A stretch of 64,000 nt of DNA from Agriotes lineatus (Eukaryota > Arthropoda > Insecta > Coleoptera > Elateridae): positions 36,329-100,328 of the forward strand of contig CALNHX010005821.1 of the NCBI GenBank assembly GCA_940337035.1. Reading direction: 5' to 3'. A program made the position numbers and the translations under genes. A model generated the notes under the pieces. It was not told the origin of the DNA, searched no databases, and worked only from the letters and a program-made list of their open reading frames with translations. Every line of letters starts with the position of its first letter. The stretch's first letter is position 1. Shown here in pieces: positions 1-10,557 of the stretch.

Positions 1-352
1 TAAGTTTGGCAATGTGGTGGCAAGAAAATGTCAAACAGACACTGACAGAAAAAAAGTTGCATCCGCTACATCACCGAATCAGTTAGTCCAACATGAAAAG
101 AAAAAATAATAGCCAACTCTGTCCCAAAAAGGTCGTGAACGGATTATATGTTTATCTCTTTCTTACTCAAGCAATACGTATATCTTCTTGTTCATGTTAT
201 TGCTGATATATATAATTGTGGCCGACAGGCAACGACTGGTTAGGCCATTTGAGGATGACAAAATAGAAAGTTCGCATCGGTGCTATAATGTCTTTTGTAA
301 TTACACATAGAACCGTAAAATTAAACATATTCTAGCATTTCAAATATGAAAA

Positions 353-637
353 ATGGATAATAGCCGTGGTTTTATAAATAATTTAATAATATTATATGAG
401 ATCTTTTCATACTTAGTATTTCAGGACTATATTAAAATCAAATTTGTAGCTCGTTTTTATATTTACGACTTGGAAAGTAGCCGAAACACTGTAGCTGAGA
501 GCAACACAACCCGGCTTTTTTACCTATATGAGACTTTTTCATACTTAGTATTTCAGGAGTATATTAAAATCAAATTTGTAACTCGTTTTTATATTTACGA
601 TCTGGCTTTACCTCTTATCCCCCCATTTAATTTTTAA
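353..637 (+). repeat. Short direct duplication (about 80 bp, spaced 131 bp)
   Basis: The segment starting TATATGAGAT at 394 is repeated almost base for base from 525 (TATATGAGAC), running to about 476 and 607. The small open frame across it repeats the same peptide and shows no known domain. I treat it as a local repeat and not as a gene. Confidence 0.6.
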
Positions 638-1061
638 ACTAGCTGTTGTAATTTATAAGCGGCTAAAACTCAGTCGAAAATAACATTTAAAATTATTTAT
701 AATATGAATATGTAAGCGTAATGTCAGAACAGCTAAGTGGTACAATGTTCAAACCTTTAAAACCAGACAAAACACAGGCACCGACCTGTTTTAAAAAGGG
801 AACTTAGACAGAATTTCCTATAGTAGGTAGGGACAATGAGAACCTCGTTAATCCAGCCATATAGCAGGCACAAATTATAAAATTATTAATTATGACACAT
901 CCAACCGTAAAATCAGTTTTTTAAAATTACTACAAGTCATTTAACACCACAAGCTACACATCCCCGTTCTTATAAATCATATTTCTCAAAAAATAGTTTG
1001 TTTAAATTCGAGCGGTGTGACACGTAAGTGACTATGTTTAATTCCTTTAACCTCGATGGTT

Positions 1062-1133
1062 TCGATAGCCCAGTTGGTTAAGACTCCGTACTCGTAATGC
1101 TGTGATCGCTGGTTCGACTCCAGGCATGGGACA
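1062..1133 (+). repeat. tRNA-like SINE head (A and B boxes)
   Basis: TAGCCCAGTTGG (1066-1077) fits a pol III A box and GGTTCGACTCC (1111-1121) fits a B box. The middle, with CTCGTAA, resembles a tRNA-Thr(CGT) anticodon loop. The acceptor stem does not close well, so a tRNA-derived SINE or tRNA pseudogene is more likely than a working tRNA. AT-rich sequence follows. Confidence 0.45.
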
Positions 1134-1170
1134 TCGCAGGAAGCTTTTTTTAAATTAAAATAAATGTGAG

Positions 1171-1530
1171 AAAACCAAGATGGACGACACCCGAGAAATT
1201 AAATTCAAAACAGGGACTTAGAAAAATCTGAAAAAAAATTAAAATTCAAATATTCGCGCGAAATTAAAATGGCCTCCGTGCATGAGAGAGAGAGTAGCTT
1301 CGATGAGGGAGACGGAAGATCTACCAGTTTGAAATTCAAATATTTCCGCGAAAATTCGAAATTAAAAACGACACCTGTGAGAAGTGCGCGCGCAGAAAAC
1401 AAAGATGGACGACACACCGCGAAGTTTAAATTCAAAAACTCGGACTTTGAAAAAAAATCTGAAAAAATTTAAATTTCAAATATTCGCGCCAGAAATCCAA
1501 GATGGCCGCCGAAGTCCGACGCGTAATTTT
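1171..1530. repeat. Diverged repeat units with AAGATGGMCG motif
   Basis: The motif AAGATGG(A/C)CG appears at about 1178, 1402 and 1499. It is accompanied each time by AAATTCAAA..AAATCTGAAAAA and CAAATATTCGCG-like stretches. The units are uneven in length. The short open frames over them on both strands are low-complexity by-products. Confidence 0.55.
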
Positions 1531-1599
1531 AATCGGAAGCTAATGCGTAATTTAATCAGTAGCACATATGTAAATTACATATCAAACTTCATATGTGAT

Positions 1600-1760
1600 T
1601 AATTAGAGCAAACCGCGAAATTAATTGGGTCAAACCGCGGAATTAATTAGGTCAATCCGCGGATTTAATTCGCGGATTTAATTAGGTCAATCAATTTAAT
1701 TCGCGTTGACCTTTGACATAATCCACAAACTTCATATGTGATTAATTAGGTCAATCCGCG
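1600..1760. repeat. AT/CG array: AATTAGGTCAATCCGCG units (left side of LINE)
   Basis: Short imperfect tandem copies of AATTAGGTCAATCCGCG / AATTAATTGGGTCAAACCGCGG. The same material (CCGCGGTTTAATTAGAGCA, TTTAATTAGATCAATC) resumes at about 4099-4200, so the LINE between them was inserted into this array. Confidence 0.7.
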
Positions 1761-4098
1761 AATTATTATTATTATTATTATTATTATTAAAATAAACGCA
1801 GAGCAGAGGAATGACCCTATGAAGCTCTGATTACAAACTAAACTCATAACGTGTAACGCTAAACAATAATAATTATATAAGACAACTTATATCTAGATTT
1901 GAAATTATAACATAATTGAATTATTTATTAACAAAAACGGAAAGAAAAATGTCTATTCTGTTTTTAAATGTATTGATCGTAGGAGCGTCGACTATATCGA
2001 CAGGTAGACTGTTCCACATATGAAACACTCGGTTTACAATAAACGATCTTCTACACGTTAATCTTGCTAACTCTCTTTTTAACTTCAAACGGTGGCCCCG
2101 GAGACGGTCATCGGCATTAAGTTTGTAGAGAGAACTGACGTCACAAGAGAACAGTCTATTTAGTGCGCGAAAAGTAATAATTAAGTCACTTCGAGAGCGT
2201 CGCATTTCGAAGGTGGTTAAATGTAGAACTTCAAGCCGTTCGTAGTATGATGGTCGCAAGCGTCCATATGGTAGGCGAGTTGCTTTCCGCTGTACATTTT
2301 CCAATAAGTTTCTGTCTCTAATTAAGTCCGGATGCCAAACAGGACCAGCAAATTCCAGAATGGGACGAACATATGTGCAATATAGTTTGGCAAATGTAGT
2401 TGGAGAGACGTTCCTAAATGCTTTATGTAGTATATACAGAAGCTTATTGGCTTTGTTACACACATCTGAAATGTGTTCAGACCATGATAAGTCGGTGGTA
2501 ATTGTTACGCCTAGATCTTTGTGACTGGTAACAGAAAGTAACAGGTTACCCGAAATATAATAATTATGCAGTGGGTTAGTTTTTCCTAAATGCAACACTA
2601 CACACTTAGTAATATTTAACGGCAAACACCACTCATTACACCATACCGATAGCGAGTCAAGATCATCTTGCAAAACAGTTCGTTGCTTCACTGAGGCGTA
2701 CAGCTTGGTGTCATCTGCATAATAGGAAGAGCTACTACGCAAAATATGAGGAAGGTCTGCGATGTACACTGCGAATAGGATGGGACCCAGCACCGACCCT
2801 TGTGGAACACCACTTAACACTGGTTTGATGTCAGATAAACATTCTCCAACACGAACACAGAATGATCGATCCTGAAGAAAAGCCTGTATCCATGACAATA
2901 GATTCCCGCGTATGCCAGCCTGTTCAAGCTTGGCTAAGAGGGCAGAGTGAGGTACCCGATCAAAGGCACGAGAAAAATCCAGATATATCACATCAGTGGG
3001 GGATGCGTTGTCTAGAGCCATTGTCCAATTATTAATGCATTCCAGGAGATTGGTAATTACAGATCTACCAGGAGTAAATCCATGTTGTTGAGCAGGTAAA
3101 ATATTCTCATCCAACAAGAAAGGTACTACTCTGTCCACAATTAAGGACTCCATGATTTTTGCTGTAATTGGCGTTAAACTAATGGGGCGGTAATTATTTG
3201 AGTCTAGCTTGTCTCCCTTTTTAAATATGGGTGTGACAACTGCACTCCTCCACGAATTTGGAAGTTCATGTTCGGCAAAGGATTTTTGCATGATTTTTGC
3301 TAGAGGTTCAGAAATAACACGCGAACAAGTTTTCAGCAACACAGCAGATAGATGATCAAGGCCTGGCGCAGTAGAAGACTTCAGTGTAGATAATTTTTCT
3401 TCAATTAGTTCAGGAGTAAAGTTAACATCGGTTAAGCTTCTGGTAGTCCTCGGAAATTGAATAGGCGGAATAACAAGATTAGGTACATCAGAATAGGCAG
3501 ATAAAAAGGTATCAGCAAGTATATTTGCGCATTCGTGTCGATTTTTTGCAATTGCTCCGTCACTTGACTTAACTAAAGGAACTTGAACAGTAGATGAAAG
3601 GGATGCCCGTACATATTTATAAAATTGCTTTGAGTTCTTGGAATTGGCGATTTTATCTTCGTAGTTCTTTTTTGCTAGATCGATCACTGATATAAGGTGG
3701 TTCGAGTATTGTCGATGGTTATGGTAGTCTTCCATGGCTTTTGTTTTACGATACCTATTCCATAAACGCTTTTTAGTCGATATCATTACGAATATCTTAC
3801 TTTCCAGCCACGGTTTAGAGGGATTTACTTTGATAGGTTTTAAGGTGGAATTAGTTTTGACAGAAGTAGATAATTGTGTATGTAAAAGCGACCAAGAATT
3901 GTGAACATTTAGAGAACTCATAGCTTGACACCAGTTGATGGAGTTGAGATCGTCAGTAACGTTGTCATACTTAATACGTGTTTTGTATATAATTTTATTA
4001 CGAGAGTCCAAGCTTTGATAAACAACTTGCAGAGTGGCACATATAACAACATGATCGGACTTACCAATTGGAGACAAATGGCAAATATTAGAAAAAAG
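1761..4098 (-). mobile_element. CR1/L2-like non-LTR retrotransposon, 5' truncated
   Basis: The minus-strand element runs from about 4098 to 1761. It ends in a (TAA)n/(ATT)n-type tail visible on the plus strand at 1761-1789. A possible 7-bp target-site duplication, ATCCGCG, lies at 1754-1760 and 4099-4105. The 5' end cuts into the endonuclease domain, as is usual for LINE insertions. The host sequence on both sides is the same AT/CG array. Confidence 0.8.
1921..4077 (-). CDS. LINE ORF2 (end of endonuclease plus reverse transcriptase), 718 aa
   Basis: Non-LTR retrotransposon polyprotein that copies element RNA into DNA at the target. The open frame begins inside the apurinic endonuclease domain (SPIGKSDHVVI, holding the terminal catalytic SDH). 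RT motifs follow in order: ITAKIMESLI near 304-313, YLDFSRAFDRVPH at 365-377 with the first catalytic Asp, GVPQGSVLGP at 423-432, and YADD at 453-456. The C-terminal domain has ENVQRKATRLPYGR and the RGHRLKLKREL...FKNRI block typical of the CR1/L2/Crack group. The RT part has no stop or frameshift, so this copy is relatively young. The first Met is not the natural start, because the N-terminus is missing. Confidence 0.88.
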   Translation of the reverse strand: MSPIGKSDHVVICATLQVVYQSLDSRNKIIYKTRIKYDNVTDDLNSINWCQAMSSLNVHNSWSLLHTQLSTSVKTNSTLKPIKVNPSKPWLESKIFVMISTKKRLWNRYRKTKAMEDYHNHRQYSNHLISVIDLAKKNYEDKIANSKNSKQFYKYVRASLSSTVQVPLVKSSDGAIAKNRHECANILADTFLSAYSDVPNLVIPPIQFPRTTRSLTDVNFTPELIEEKLSTLKSSTAPGLDHLSAVLLKTCSRVISEPLAKIMQKSFAEHELPNSWRSAVVTPIFKKGDKLDSNNYRPISLTPITAKIMESLIVDRVVPFLLDENILPAQQHGFTPGRSVITNLLECINNWTMALDNASPTDVIYLDFSRAFDRVPHSALLAKLEQAGIRGNLLSWIQAFLQDRSFCVRVGECLSDIKPVLSGVPQGSVLGPILFAVYIADLPHILRSSSSYYADDTKLYASVKQRTVLQDDLDSLSVWCNEWCLPLNITKCVVLHLGKTNPLHNYYISGNLLLSVTSHKDLGVTITTDLSWSEHISDVCNKANKLLYILHKAFRNVSPTTFAKLYCTYVRPILEFAGPVWHPDLIRDRNLLENVQRKATRLPYGRLRPSYYERLEVLHLTTFEMRRSRSDLIITFRALNRLFSCDVSSLYKLNADDRLRGHRLKLKRELARLTCRRSFIVNRVFHMWNSLPVDIVDAPTINTFKNRIDIFLSVFVNK

Positions 4099-4205
4099 AT
4101 CCGCGGTTTAATTAGAGCATTTGATTCGCGGTTTAATTGACGGTTTAATTAGATCAATCAATTTAATCGATAATTTTAATTGACCTAATTAAAAACAAAA
4201 TGGCC
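4099..4205. repeat. AT/CG array (right side of the LINE insertion)
   Basis: Copies of CCGCGGTTTAATTAGAGCA and TTTAATTAGATCAATC match the array at 1600-1760, showing that a single array was split by the LINE. Confidence 0.65.
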
Positions 4206-4290
4206 GCTATCCTGACCACTGTTCTACTCTTTACAATTGGAGAGAAAGTAATTTTCAGAATGTTTTGTCATCTAAAAGGGCAACCACGGC

Positions 4291-4313
4291 NNNNNNNNNN
4301 NNNNNNNNNNNNN
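4291..4313. other. Assembly gap (23 N)
   Basis: A run of 23 N; the true length of the gap is unknown. AT-rich sequence without genes follows to about 5000. Confidence 1.
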
Positions 4314-5009
4314 GAAAGGTGTTAGAAATTTGAATAAAAAATGTTTGCTCAACAAACTTTATCACGATAATATATAAAGGTAGTAAGGGTTACGAAACAT
4401 TTATTTATTTATATAAAAGATATCATCATTATGATATAATTACAAATATGAGGGCTTGCTTAGGAGCAAAAAAGTAGTTTCATTTGTTTGATATACTATA
4501 CTGCTCAACAAATGAACTGGACCATTTGCATATATTGGTGCAATATTTAAAAATATTTTCCAAAAGGACTGTCATTGCATTTTTGGTAACCTTTCAGGAT
4601 TGTGTCACTATAAAACGCATTTCTTTTCAAAATTTTGTTTAAATAAAACTAAGTCCATTCATAAAATATCATTTGAAAATTTTGAAATTTTCTCAAGTGT
4701 CGATAGCACATTGCACACAAAAGTATGCAAAATCGTTGCCCAACATTTTTAAACGTTCTGAGGACACTCAAAAAACTATGCATTTTCTTTTTTTGTTCTT
4801 CCTCTTATTTTTGTTAAATATATTTTTCTTATAATTTTATTATTTTTAATTTTATTAATATGATTTTTTTATTGATTCAGTTGATATTTGAGGACAGTGC
4901 AATTAAATATGGTTAATATGAGTAGACTATAAAACAAAACTTTTATATACAATGTCCACCAAAAAGTCGGCATAATTTGGGAAAATTTTTATTTTTGATT
5001 GTCCAAAAA

Positions 5010-5425
5010 AACTTTTTACGTAAATAATTTGTGCTTGTCTAAAAACCTATTTAGCCTCTATCATATATACCGATTAATTTTTACTTATTTAGAAAATGGA
5101 GTTTTTCAAAATTGTAAAAATCTAAGAAATGCTATTTCTTGGAAACTAAGAAACATTTCAATAAGATTTTTTTAGAGTGTGTTATTTTTAGCTAACTGAA
5201 CAATTTTAAATCCAGAAAACCCTTATTTTTTTAACTTTAGCTAACAATTCATTTTTCAATTTTTTTAATATTTTTCAAAACTTTACATATCAAGACTTAA
5301 TATTAAAATTCAATTTTTTATGTGGAGCCTTAAAACTTATAGTGGAAAAAATAATATAAAATGTTAATTAGTTTTTCAGATTTTTTATTATTTACCGAAA
5401 AGTAGTATGCTTGCATAATTTTCAC
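5010..5425. repeat. Direct repeat, left copy (about 400 bp)
   Basis: Begins near ACTTTTTACGTAAATAATTTGTGCTT and runs to TTTACCGAAAAGTAGTATG. A second copy with roughly 80-85% apparent identity lies at 6022-6417 in the same orientation. The pair brackets a foldback sequence and a DNA polymerase fragment. Confidence 0.75.
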
Positions 5426-5497
5426 GTTTTTTATGCAAGGCGCTTTTTAGGAGAAATATTTTTCAATTCTAATTAATATTTATTTAAATGGCTGCAA

Positions 5498-5690
5498 AAC
5501 CCTAATCTAGCTCTGTTATTGAGTTACTGTTACAAAAATCTTCTTTTCCAGTTGTCTAAATGAAGAGACTGTTTAGAACATGTAAATTGGATAAAACAAA
5601 AGTCTCCTCATTTAGACAACTGGGAAAGAACATTTACAGAATTTATGTAACAGTTATTCATTAACAGGGTTAGATTAGAGAGTTGGGATA
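5498..5690. repeat. Foldback (inverted-repeat) element
   Basis: Arms of about 70 bp. The inner 30 bp, 5541-5570 against 5601-5630, match at 28 of 30 positions. The outer part (CTAATCTAG..CTGTTATTGAGTTACTG) pairs with the region up to about 5686. The loop is about 30 nt. It is probably a MITE. Confidence 0.7.
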
Positions 5691-5730
5691 TAACTTAATT
5701 GAAAATGTCATTCTATTAATCCTTGTGCTT

Positions 5731-6018
5731 ACGGTAAATACACATTTAGGGAGCCATTAGACCCCAGAGAGGCTTTCTATGGCGGAAGAACAAACATAAT
5801 AAAATTAAGAGCTGAAGCCGATGGTGAAAACACTAAAATAAAATATATTCATATTATACGTTTATATCGAACAGTTGTGTATTATGATGATGATACTGTT
5901 GGACACTCTATTAAAATAGTTAACCCCGAAAAATACGATACAAGCTGGTACGGTTTGATAAAATGTAAAATATTACCACCTCAAAATTTGTATCATCCGG
6001 TGCTGCCCACGAAACTTA
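5731..6018 (+). pseudogene. Polinton-type DNA polymerase B fragment
   Basis: A stop-free plus-strand frame of about 95 codons. It includes DPREAFYGGRTN, VGHSIKIVNPEKYD, WYGLIKCKILPP and LYHPVLPTKLK. These match the palm region of protein-primed family B polymerases of Polinton/Maverick elements and their relatives (consensus RDAFFGGRTN, LYPYVNKYG, YFGLIKCKVLPP). The expected S-L-Y-P box (motif A, with the catalytic Asp before it) reads IIRLYRTV, so the Asp is lost and the enzyme would be dead. There is no start codon, and the fragment is cut on both sides, at the right by the second direct repeat. No other Polinton genes (integrase, ATPase, capsid) were seen nearby. Confidence 0.65.
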
Positions 6019-6021
6019 AAA

Positions 6022-6417
6022 GGAATAACTTTTTACGTCAATAATTTGTGCTTATCTAAAAACTTATTTAGCCTCTATTATATATATCGCGTGATTCTTA
6101 CTTATTTGGAGAATGGAAGTTTTCGAAATTGTAAAAATCCGAAAAGTGCTATTTTACGGAAATTAAGTAGGATTTCAATGAGATTTTTTTAAAGTGTATT
6201 ATTTTTAACTAACTGAATAACTTCAAGGATAAAAAAACCCTAATCTTTTACAACTTTAGCTAAAAATTAATGTTTAAATTTTTTAATATTTTTCAACATA
6301 CCAAGACTTAATATTAAAATTTAATTTTTTTTTACGTGACGCTTTATAATATAGAATGTTAACTACTTTCCTAGATTTTTTATTATTTACCGAAAAGTAG
6401 TATGTTTACATAATTTA
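6022..6417. repeat. Direct repeat, right copy (about 400 bp)
   Basis: Second copy of the 5010-5425 sequence (ACTTTTTACGTCAATAATTTGTGCTTATC to TTTACCGAAAAGTAGTATGTTT). It ends where the Jockey-like relic begins, so it truncates that LINE. Confidence 0.75.
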
Positions 6418-9412
6418 CAACAAAGTAGCACTGTGTCGCCAGCGTACATGGCTAGTAGTTGAATTAGTTGGTTCTGGTAGATCGTGGACGAACATATTGA
6501 ACGGTGTAGGTCCTAATATAGAGCCTTGTGGGACTTCAGCACTAATAGGTTTAATTAATGAAAGGGAACAATGGATACTTACTGAAAATAAACGTATTCT
6601 CAGAAAATATTTGGTAATGCATAGAAGATAGTGATGAGTGTTAACTTTCAGCATTTTGTAGAGTAAAGCATCGGCCCAAACTCTATCGAACGGTTGTGCG
6701 ACATCAAGCAAGAGTGCTACGACATGCTGTTAATTTTCAGAGCTGTTTTCGAGAAGTTGCGAGAAGCGAGACGGTGAATCGTAGAGTATTTCTTGCAAAA
6801 ATCATATTGAAATGTAGAAATAACATTGTTTTTTAATAAATATGTCCAAAGGCGATCAGAGATAATTTTTGACATTGTGGGAAGAAGACTTATTGGGTTG
6901 TAGCCTCTTCCGGGTTTTCGCAATAGAAGCACGTAAGCATGTTTTCAAGTTGTTGGAAATATCCCCCGCACAGGCGTAGAAAATAATAGAGAAGTAGAAA
7001 AATGATGGCTATATCAGGTCGTGTTCAGGTGATTTTTAGATAGGAGTTTCTTGATAAATGCCTGTATTTCAACAGGTGAAGTAGAAATAATTAATGCGGT
7101 ATATTTGGAAAGTTATTATCCAGCTCTGCAGAGACTCTTGCTCAAATTCTTTATTGTCATCGGCGATTCGGGTCGTAAATGTGCATTCAAAATGTGTACC
7201 AAAAATATCACACTTTTCTTGGTCTGATGCGAATAGTTCATTATTCATTTTAACTGTGGAACTCTGAGATATCTATTTCAGTATTCTTTTCGTAGCTTTC
7301 CACATTGAAGGATCGAGCGGTTCAGTTGCGTTTTAATGAACCCTTTAACGCTCTCTGGTAGACAGTTATACCACTACGCATAACAATCAATAACATTTGT
7401 TTGAAACTTAATATTGCTCTGAAACGTCTTGTGTCCGTTCTACAGACATTGCAGTTCCTTTGTCTAATTTCATATTTTCTACAATTATTGTAGTTATAAA
7501 ACTACCCCAATAAACCTTGGTATAAATGTGTAGCTGGTATGACAGTATTACCAGCGTGCATTCCGCGTCACGACTTTGAAATGTGTACGCGCATTGGTGA
7601 AGTTTTGTGTTTGTTATTAGTTTGGGGGAGCAACTTTCAAGTTTTCAGCTGGTAAGTGTTTTAGTATAATATGTAAGGATTATAATATTGATAAGTAGTA
7701 GAAATAATTTTGTCCTGATTTTGAAAAATAAATTGATATTTGGAAACCTTTCATTTGCGTCGCAAAAATAGTCTATATTTATGTCTAATTTTTTAGTAAT
7801 AACGTACGTTTTATACAATTTGTTTTTGTGTTTTGAGTATTTATAAACATATCTACTGAAGATATAATCGAATTGGCTTTGCTGCTATGTTGCGCTAGGC
7901 AAATATTTACGGTTAAACCGATCGCGGTGGCATTTTAGCTGAAATTTTTGATTGTTTACGATGGGGTAGTCATAAATTTTAAACAGAACGTTAGTGTTCC
8001 ACTCGCAAGGGTTTATATTATTCAGTTCAAATTTCAAAAACTATTTTACAACCTGTTATACCAGTGAACATTCACAACATATTTTGTCCTGAATGTTCAC
8101 TGGTAGAACGGTTTACCAGCATCTTTTGTCCTGAATGCTCACTGGTATAACGGTTTACCAGCATATTTTGGGAAAGTGAAAATGGATTTTTGAAAAAAAA
8201 AGTTGTTTTTCGGTTTCCTGGCATCTCAAAGAACGCATACGACATAAAATTTACATTTTTCTCTCGTACAGTAATTTTGCGCGTTAAAGGGTTAAGGGGT
8301 CCCTTATTCTTAGGCAAAGGCGTCCTAATCTACTTTTATTTTTAATTAGGGTTAATATGTGAGCAGGTTGGTTTTAGTAGTTCGTTTTAAGTTTAATCTC
8401 AATGGTAGCAGTGCGAGTTATAGCTACGGATATAACTGAATGGTTTTTTAAGTTTCAGAATCAATATCTTCAGTTCATTCAATTGAGGCAGGGCACACTA
8501 TAGCTTCTTTTAATACCTCTTGGAACTCGGTCGAGTCTACATAGCAGTGAATTACTCTTGGGTAGGTGTTTGGCTACGGTAGTGCTATAATGGGGTTAAA
8601 ATGGGAAGGTGGTCCGATTCAAGCTCTGTTAGTACGGTTTGTACCGTGTGTTCAAAAGAAACTACATAAGGATTGGGCAGCAAGCTTTATAATTCATTAA
8701 CTGTCATTGTTCTTATTATCATAAGTTTATATTATAATCTGTTATAGAAATTCTAAGGTTTGCTGTCTCTAAAGCTTGCTGCTGACATTAGTTTTGATTT
8801 CTATGGCCAACTCTTATGTAATTTCTTTTTGAACACATGTTATTATCAGTGCTGAAAGATCTTTGAACAAACATATATCCAACATATCAGGTGGGCGCTG
8901 ACAAGAGAATAACGTGATTTGAAATAAAGCTCTACAATCTATTTCCACTTGGGTTGTTGGTTCTACAACTCCAGTAATCACCAATAGCTAATGTTGAGGT
9001 ATCACTGCTAAAGAGAGTTGCTACATCTTCTTTCAGTAGTCGTTATTTGGTGGTTTATAAACTGCAATAACCTTCAGATTTCTCTTGTTTATAAGCTCTA
9101 AATTAACAGCAACTGATTTAAGGTTAGTTAGCCTTTCTATTTCATATGAATGTGGGGATAAGGTGGGGTTAATCATTATAGCGACGTGACGCTTCCTGAT
9201 GCAAAATATATCTCACGATCGTGCCGATAAATATCGTACTGAGGTATGTTCAGCTTTTCGCCGTTTGCGAAATATGTGTCGGTGGCTGTTAATATGTCTA
9301 TATTGTGCCTTCCTAGAAAAGCAATAATAAGTGCTCTTTGTTTTAATAAACCATCGGCATTAAAGTTTCCGATAATTAGCTGAGATAGGATGTGTGGTGA
9401 GTTATTTGCCAT
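6415..9412 (-). pseudogene. Jockey-like non-LTR retrotransposon relic
   Basis: Minus-strand remains in the correct order. Endonuclease start at 9412-9176 (IGNFNADGLLKQRA...LGRHNIDILTATDTYFA). RT entry near 7320 (DPSMWKATKRILK). RT fingers at 6932-6717 (YNPISLLPTMSKII). RT palm at 6711-6415 (LDVAQPFDRVWADALLYK, EVPQGSILGPTPFNMFVHDLP). The last box reads YAGDT, the usual YADDT with the second catalytic Asp changed. Several frameshifts and stops make it dead. A 951-bp piggyBac-like element splits it at 7341-8291, and a repeat cuts it at 6417. Confidence 0.8.
7341..8291. mobile_element. Non-autonomous piggyBac-like element
   Basis: Ends are CCCTTTAACGC (7341-7351) and its inverse GCGTTAAAGGG (8281-8291). 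Flanking four-base sites are TGAA (7337-7340) and TTAA (8292-8295), that is, a TTAA duplication with one mutation. TTAA targets and CCC termini are hallmarks of piggyBac. Inside, near the right end, are two tandem subterminal copies of a stretch with CACTGGTA-AACGGTTTACCAGCAT and TTTTGTCCTGAATGYTCAC. No transposase is present. It interrupts the Jockey relic and is therefore younger than it. Confidence 0.75.
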
Positions 9413-9616
9413 TGAAAAGGGGAGGAATCAATAAGATAAATGATTTTGTTTGATCATGAAAACGAGTTTAATATGTTCTAAATTGATTGAATTAGGTCAG
9501 TGATAGACAACGGTTGTCGAGAGTTAGGAAAAGTCTGTTCAGCATTACTGGAAAGTGTGTGGGTCATACTCTGGGCGAAACAAGTACCTGGGGTTACAAA
9601 GTTATATATTACGACT

Positions 9617-10160
9617 AGCTGGCCCGGCAAACGTTGTTCTGCCCAAAAATAAAACCCCGTTTCACCGCTATAGAGTTTTAATTTTATGTCATGTCCATCA
9701 TCTTGCACTTAAAAATAAATAAAATTTTCGCAATCAACGTCCCAAAAATCTTCAATAACGACACCCATATCGATTTTTAGGCTTATTTACCCCATTTAAC
9801 CCCCTAAGGGGTAGCGGACCCGACAGACGTTGTCCTGCCTGAACGTTGGTTTGCCTGTTATTAGCGGGTTCAACAAACGTTTTTTCGATATTCGAATTTT
9901 TTATTTTAAATGTTTAAATGTTAGGGTTATATGTTCTGATATGCGAGAAATCTTAAAATAAATTTTAAAAAATCGTCAACAAATTTAAAAAAAATCCTAG
10001 AATCCAATTGCAGCGCCATCTACCGGGTCCAGTTATAAATCTACACCATCCAGTGGCCCACTCAAACACACACAAAAAATTTCATCAAAATCGGTCCAGC
10101 CGTTTAGGAGGAGTTCAGTCACATACACATGTACAGAATAATTATATATATAAATAATTT
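9617..10160 (+). repeat. RTE-tail-like repeat, copy 1
   Basis: Contains GACAGACGTTGTCCTGCC, GAACGTTGGTTTGCCTG, TTAGCGGGTTCAACAAACG, and near its end the block AAATTTCATCAAAATCGGTCCAGCCGTTTAGGAGGAGTTC followed by ACACATGTACAGAATA and a TA tail. Such CATCAAAATCGGTCCAGCCGTTT blocks are common near the 3' ends of RTE-type elements and dependent SINEs in insects. The short minus-strand frame over 9478-9708 is a shadow. Confidence 0.6.
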
Positions 10161-10195
10161 CATTCTAAAAAATATTGGGGTGATGGGGGGGGGGG

Positions 10196-10547
10196 GTGAA
10201 ATTTTGGGGGACCAGACAGACGTTGTCCTGCCCGAACGTTGGTTTGCCTGCTATTAGCAGGTTCAGCAAAGGTTTTTTCGATTTTCGAAATGTTTTTATT
10301 TTAAAAAATATTGGGGGTAGTGGGGGGAAGGGGTGAAATTTTAGAGTTATATGTTCTGGTATGCAAGAAATCTTAAAAAAAAATTAAACAAAATTTTTTT
10401 AAACATTTCTCGAACCCGATTGCAGCCCCACCTACCGAGTCCAATTGTGAATCTAAATCATTCAGGGACCCACTCAAATACACACAAAAAATTTCATCAA
10501 AATCGGTCCAGCCGTTTAGAAGGAGTTTAGTCACATACACACGTACA
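10196..10547 (+). repeat. RTE-tail-like repeat, copy 2
   Basis: Second, diverged copy of the same unit (ACCAGACAGACGTTGTCCTGCCCGAACGTTGG ... CGGTCCAGCCGTTTAGAAGGAG). It follows a G-rich spacer (about 10178-10210, with a run of more than ten G) in the same direction. The truncated LINE begins about ten bases later. Confidence 0.6.
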
Positions 10548-10557
10548 CAATACTAGA

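Noticed and set aside
1062..1133. Functional tRNA gene
   Set aside because: Acceptor and anticodon stems do not pair properly, and repeat-like sequence follows.
8072..8317. 81-codon minus-strand frame
   Set aside because: It spans the piggyBac-like element border and its internal repeats; peptide repeats just mirror the DNA repeats.
9478..9708. 76-codon minus-strand frame
   Set aside because: Overlaps an RTE-tail-like repeat; no domain.
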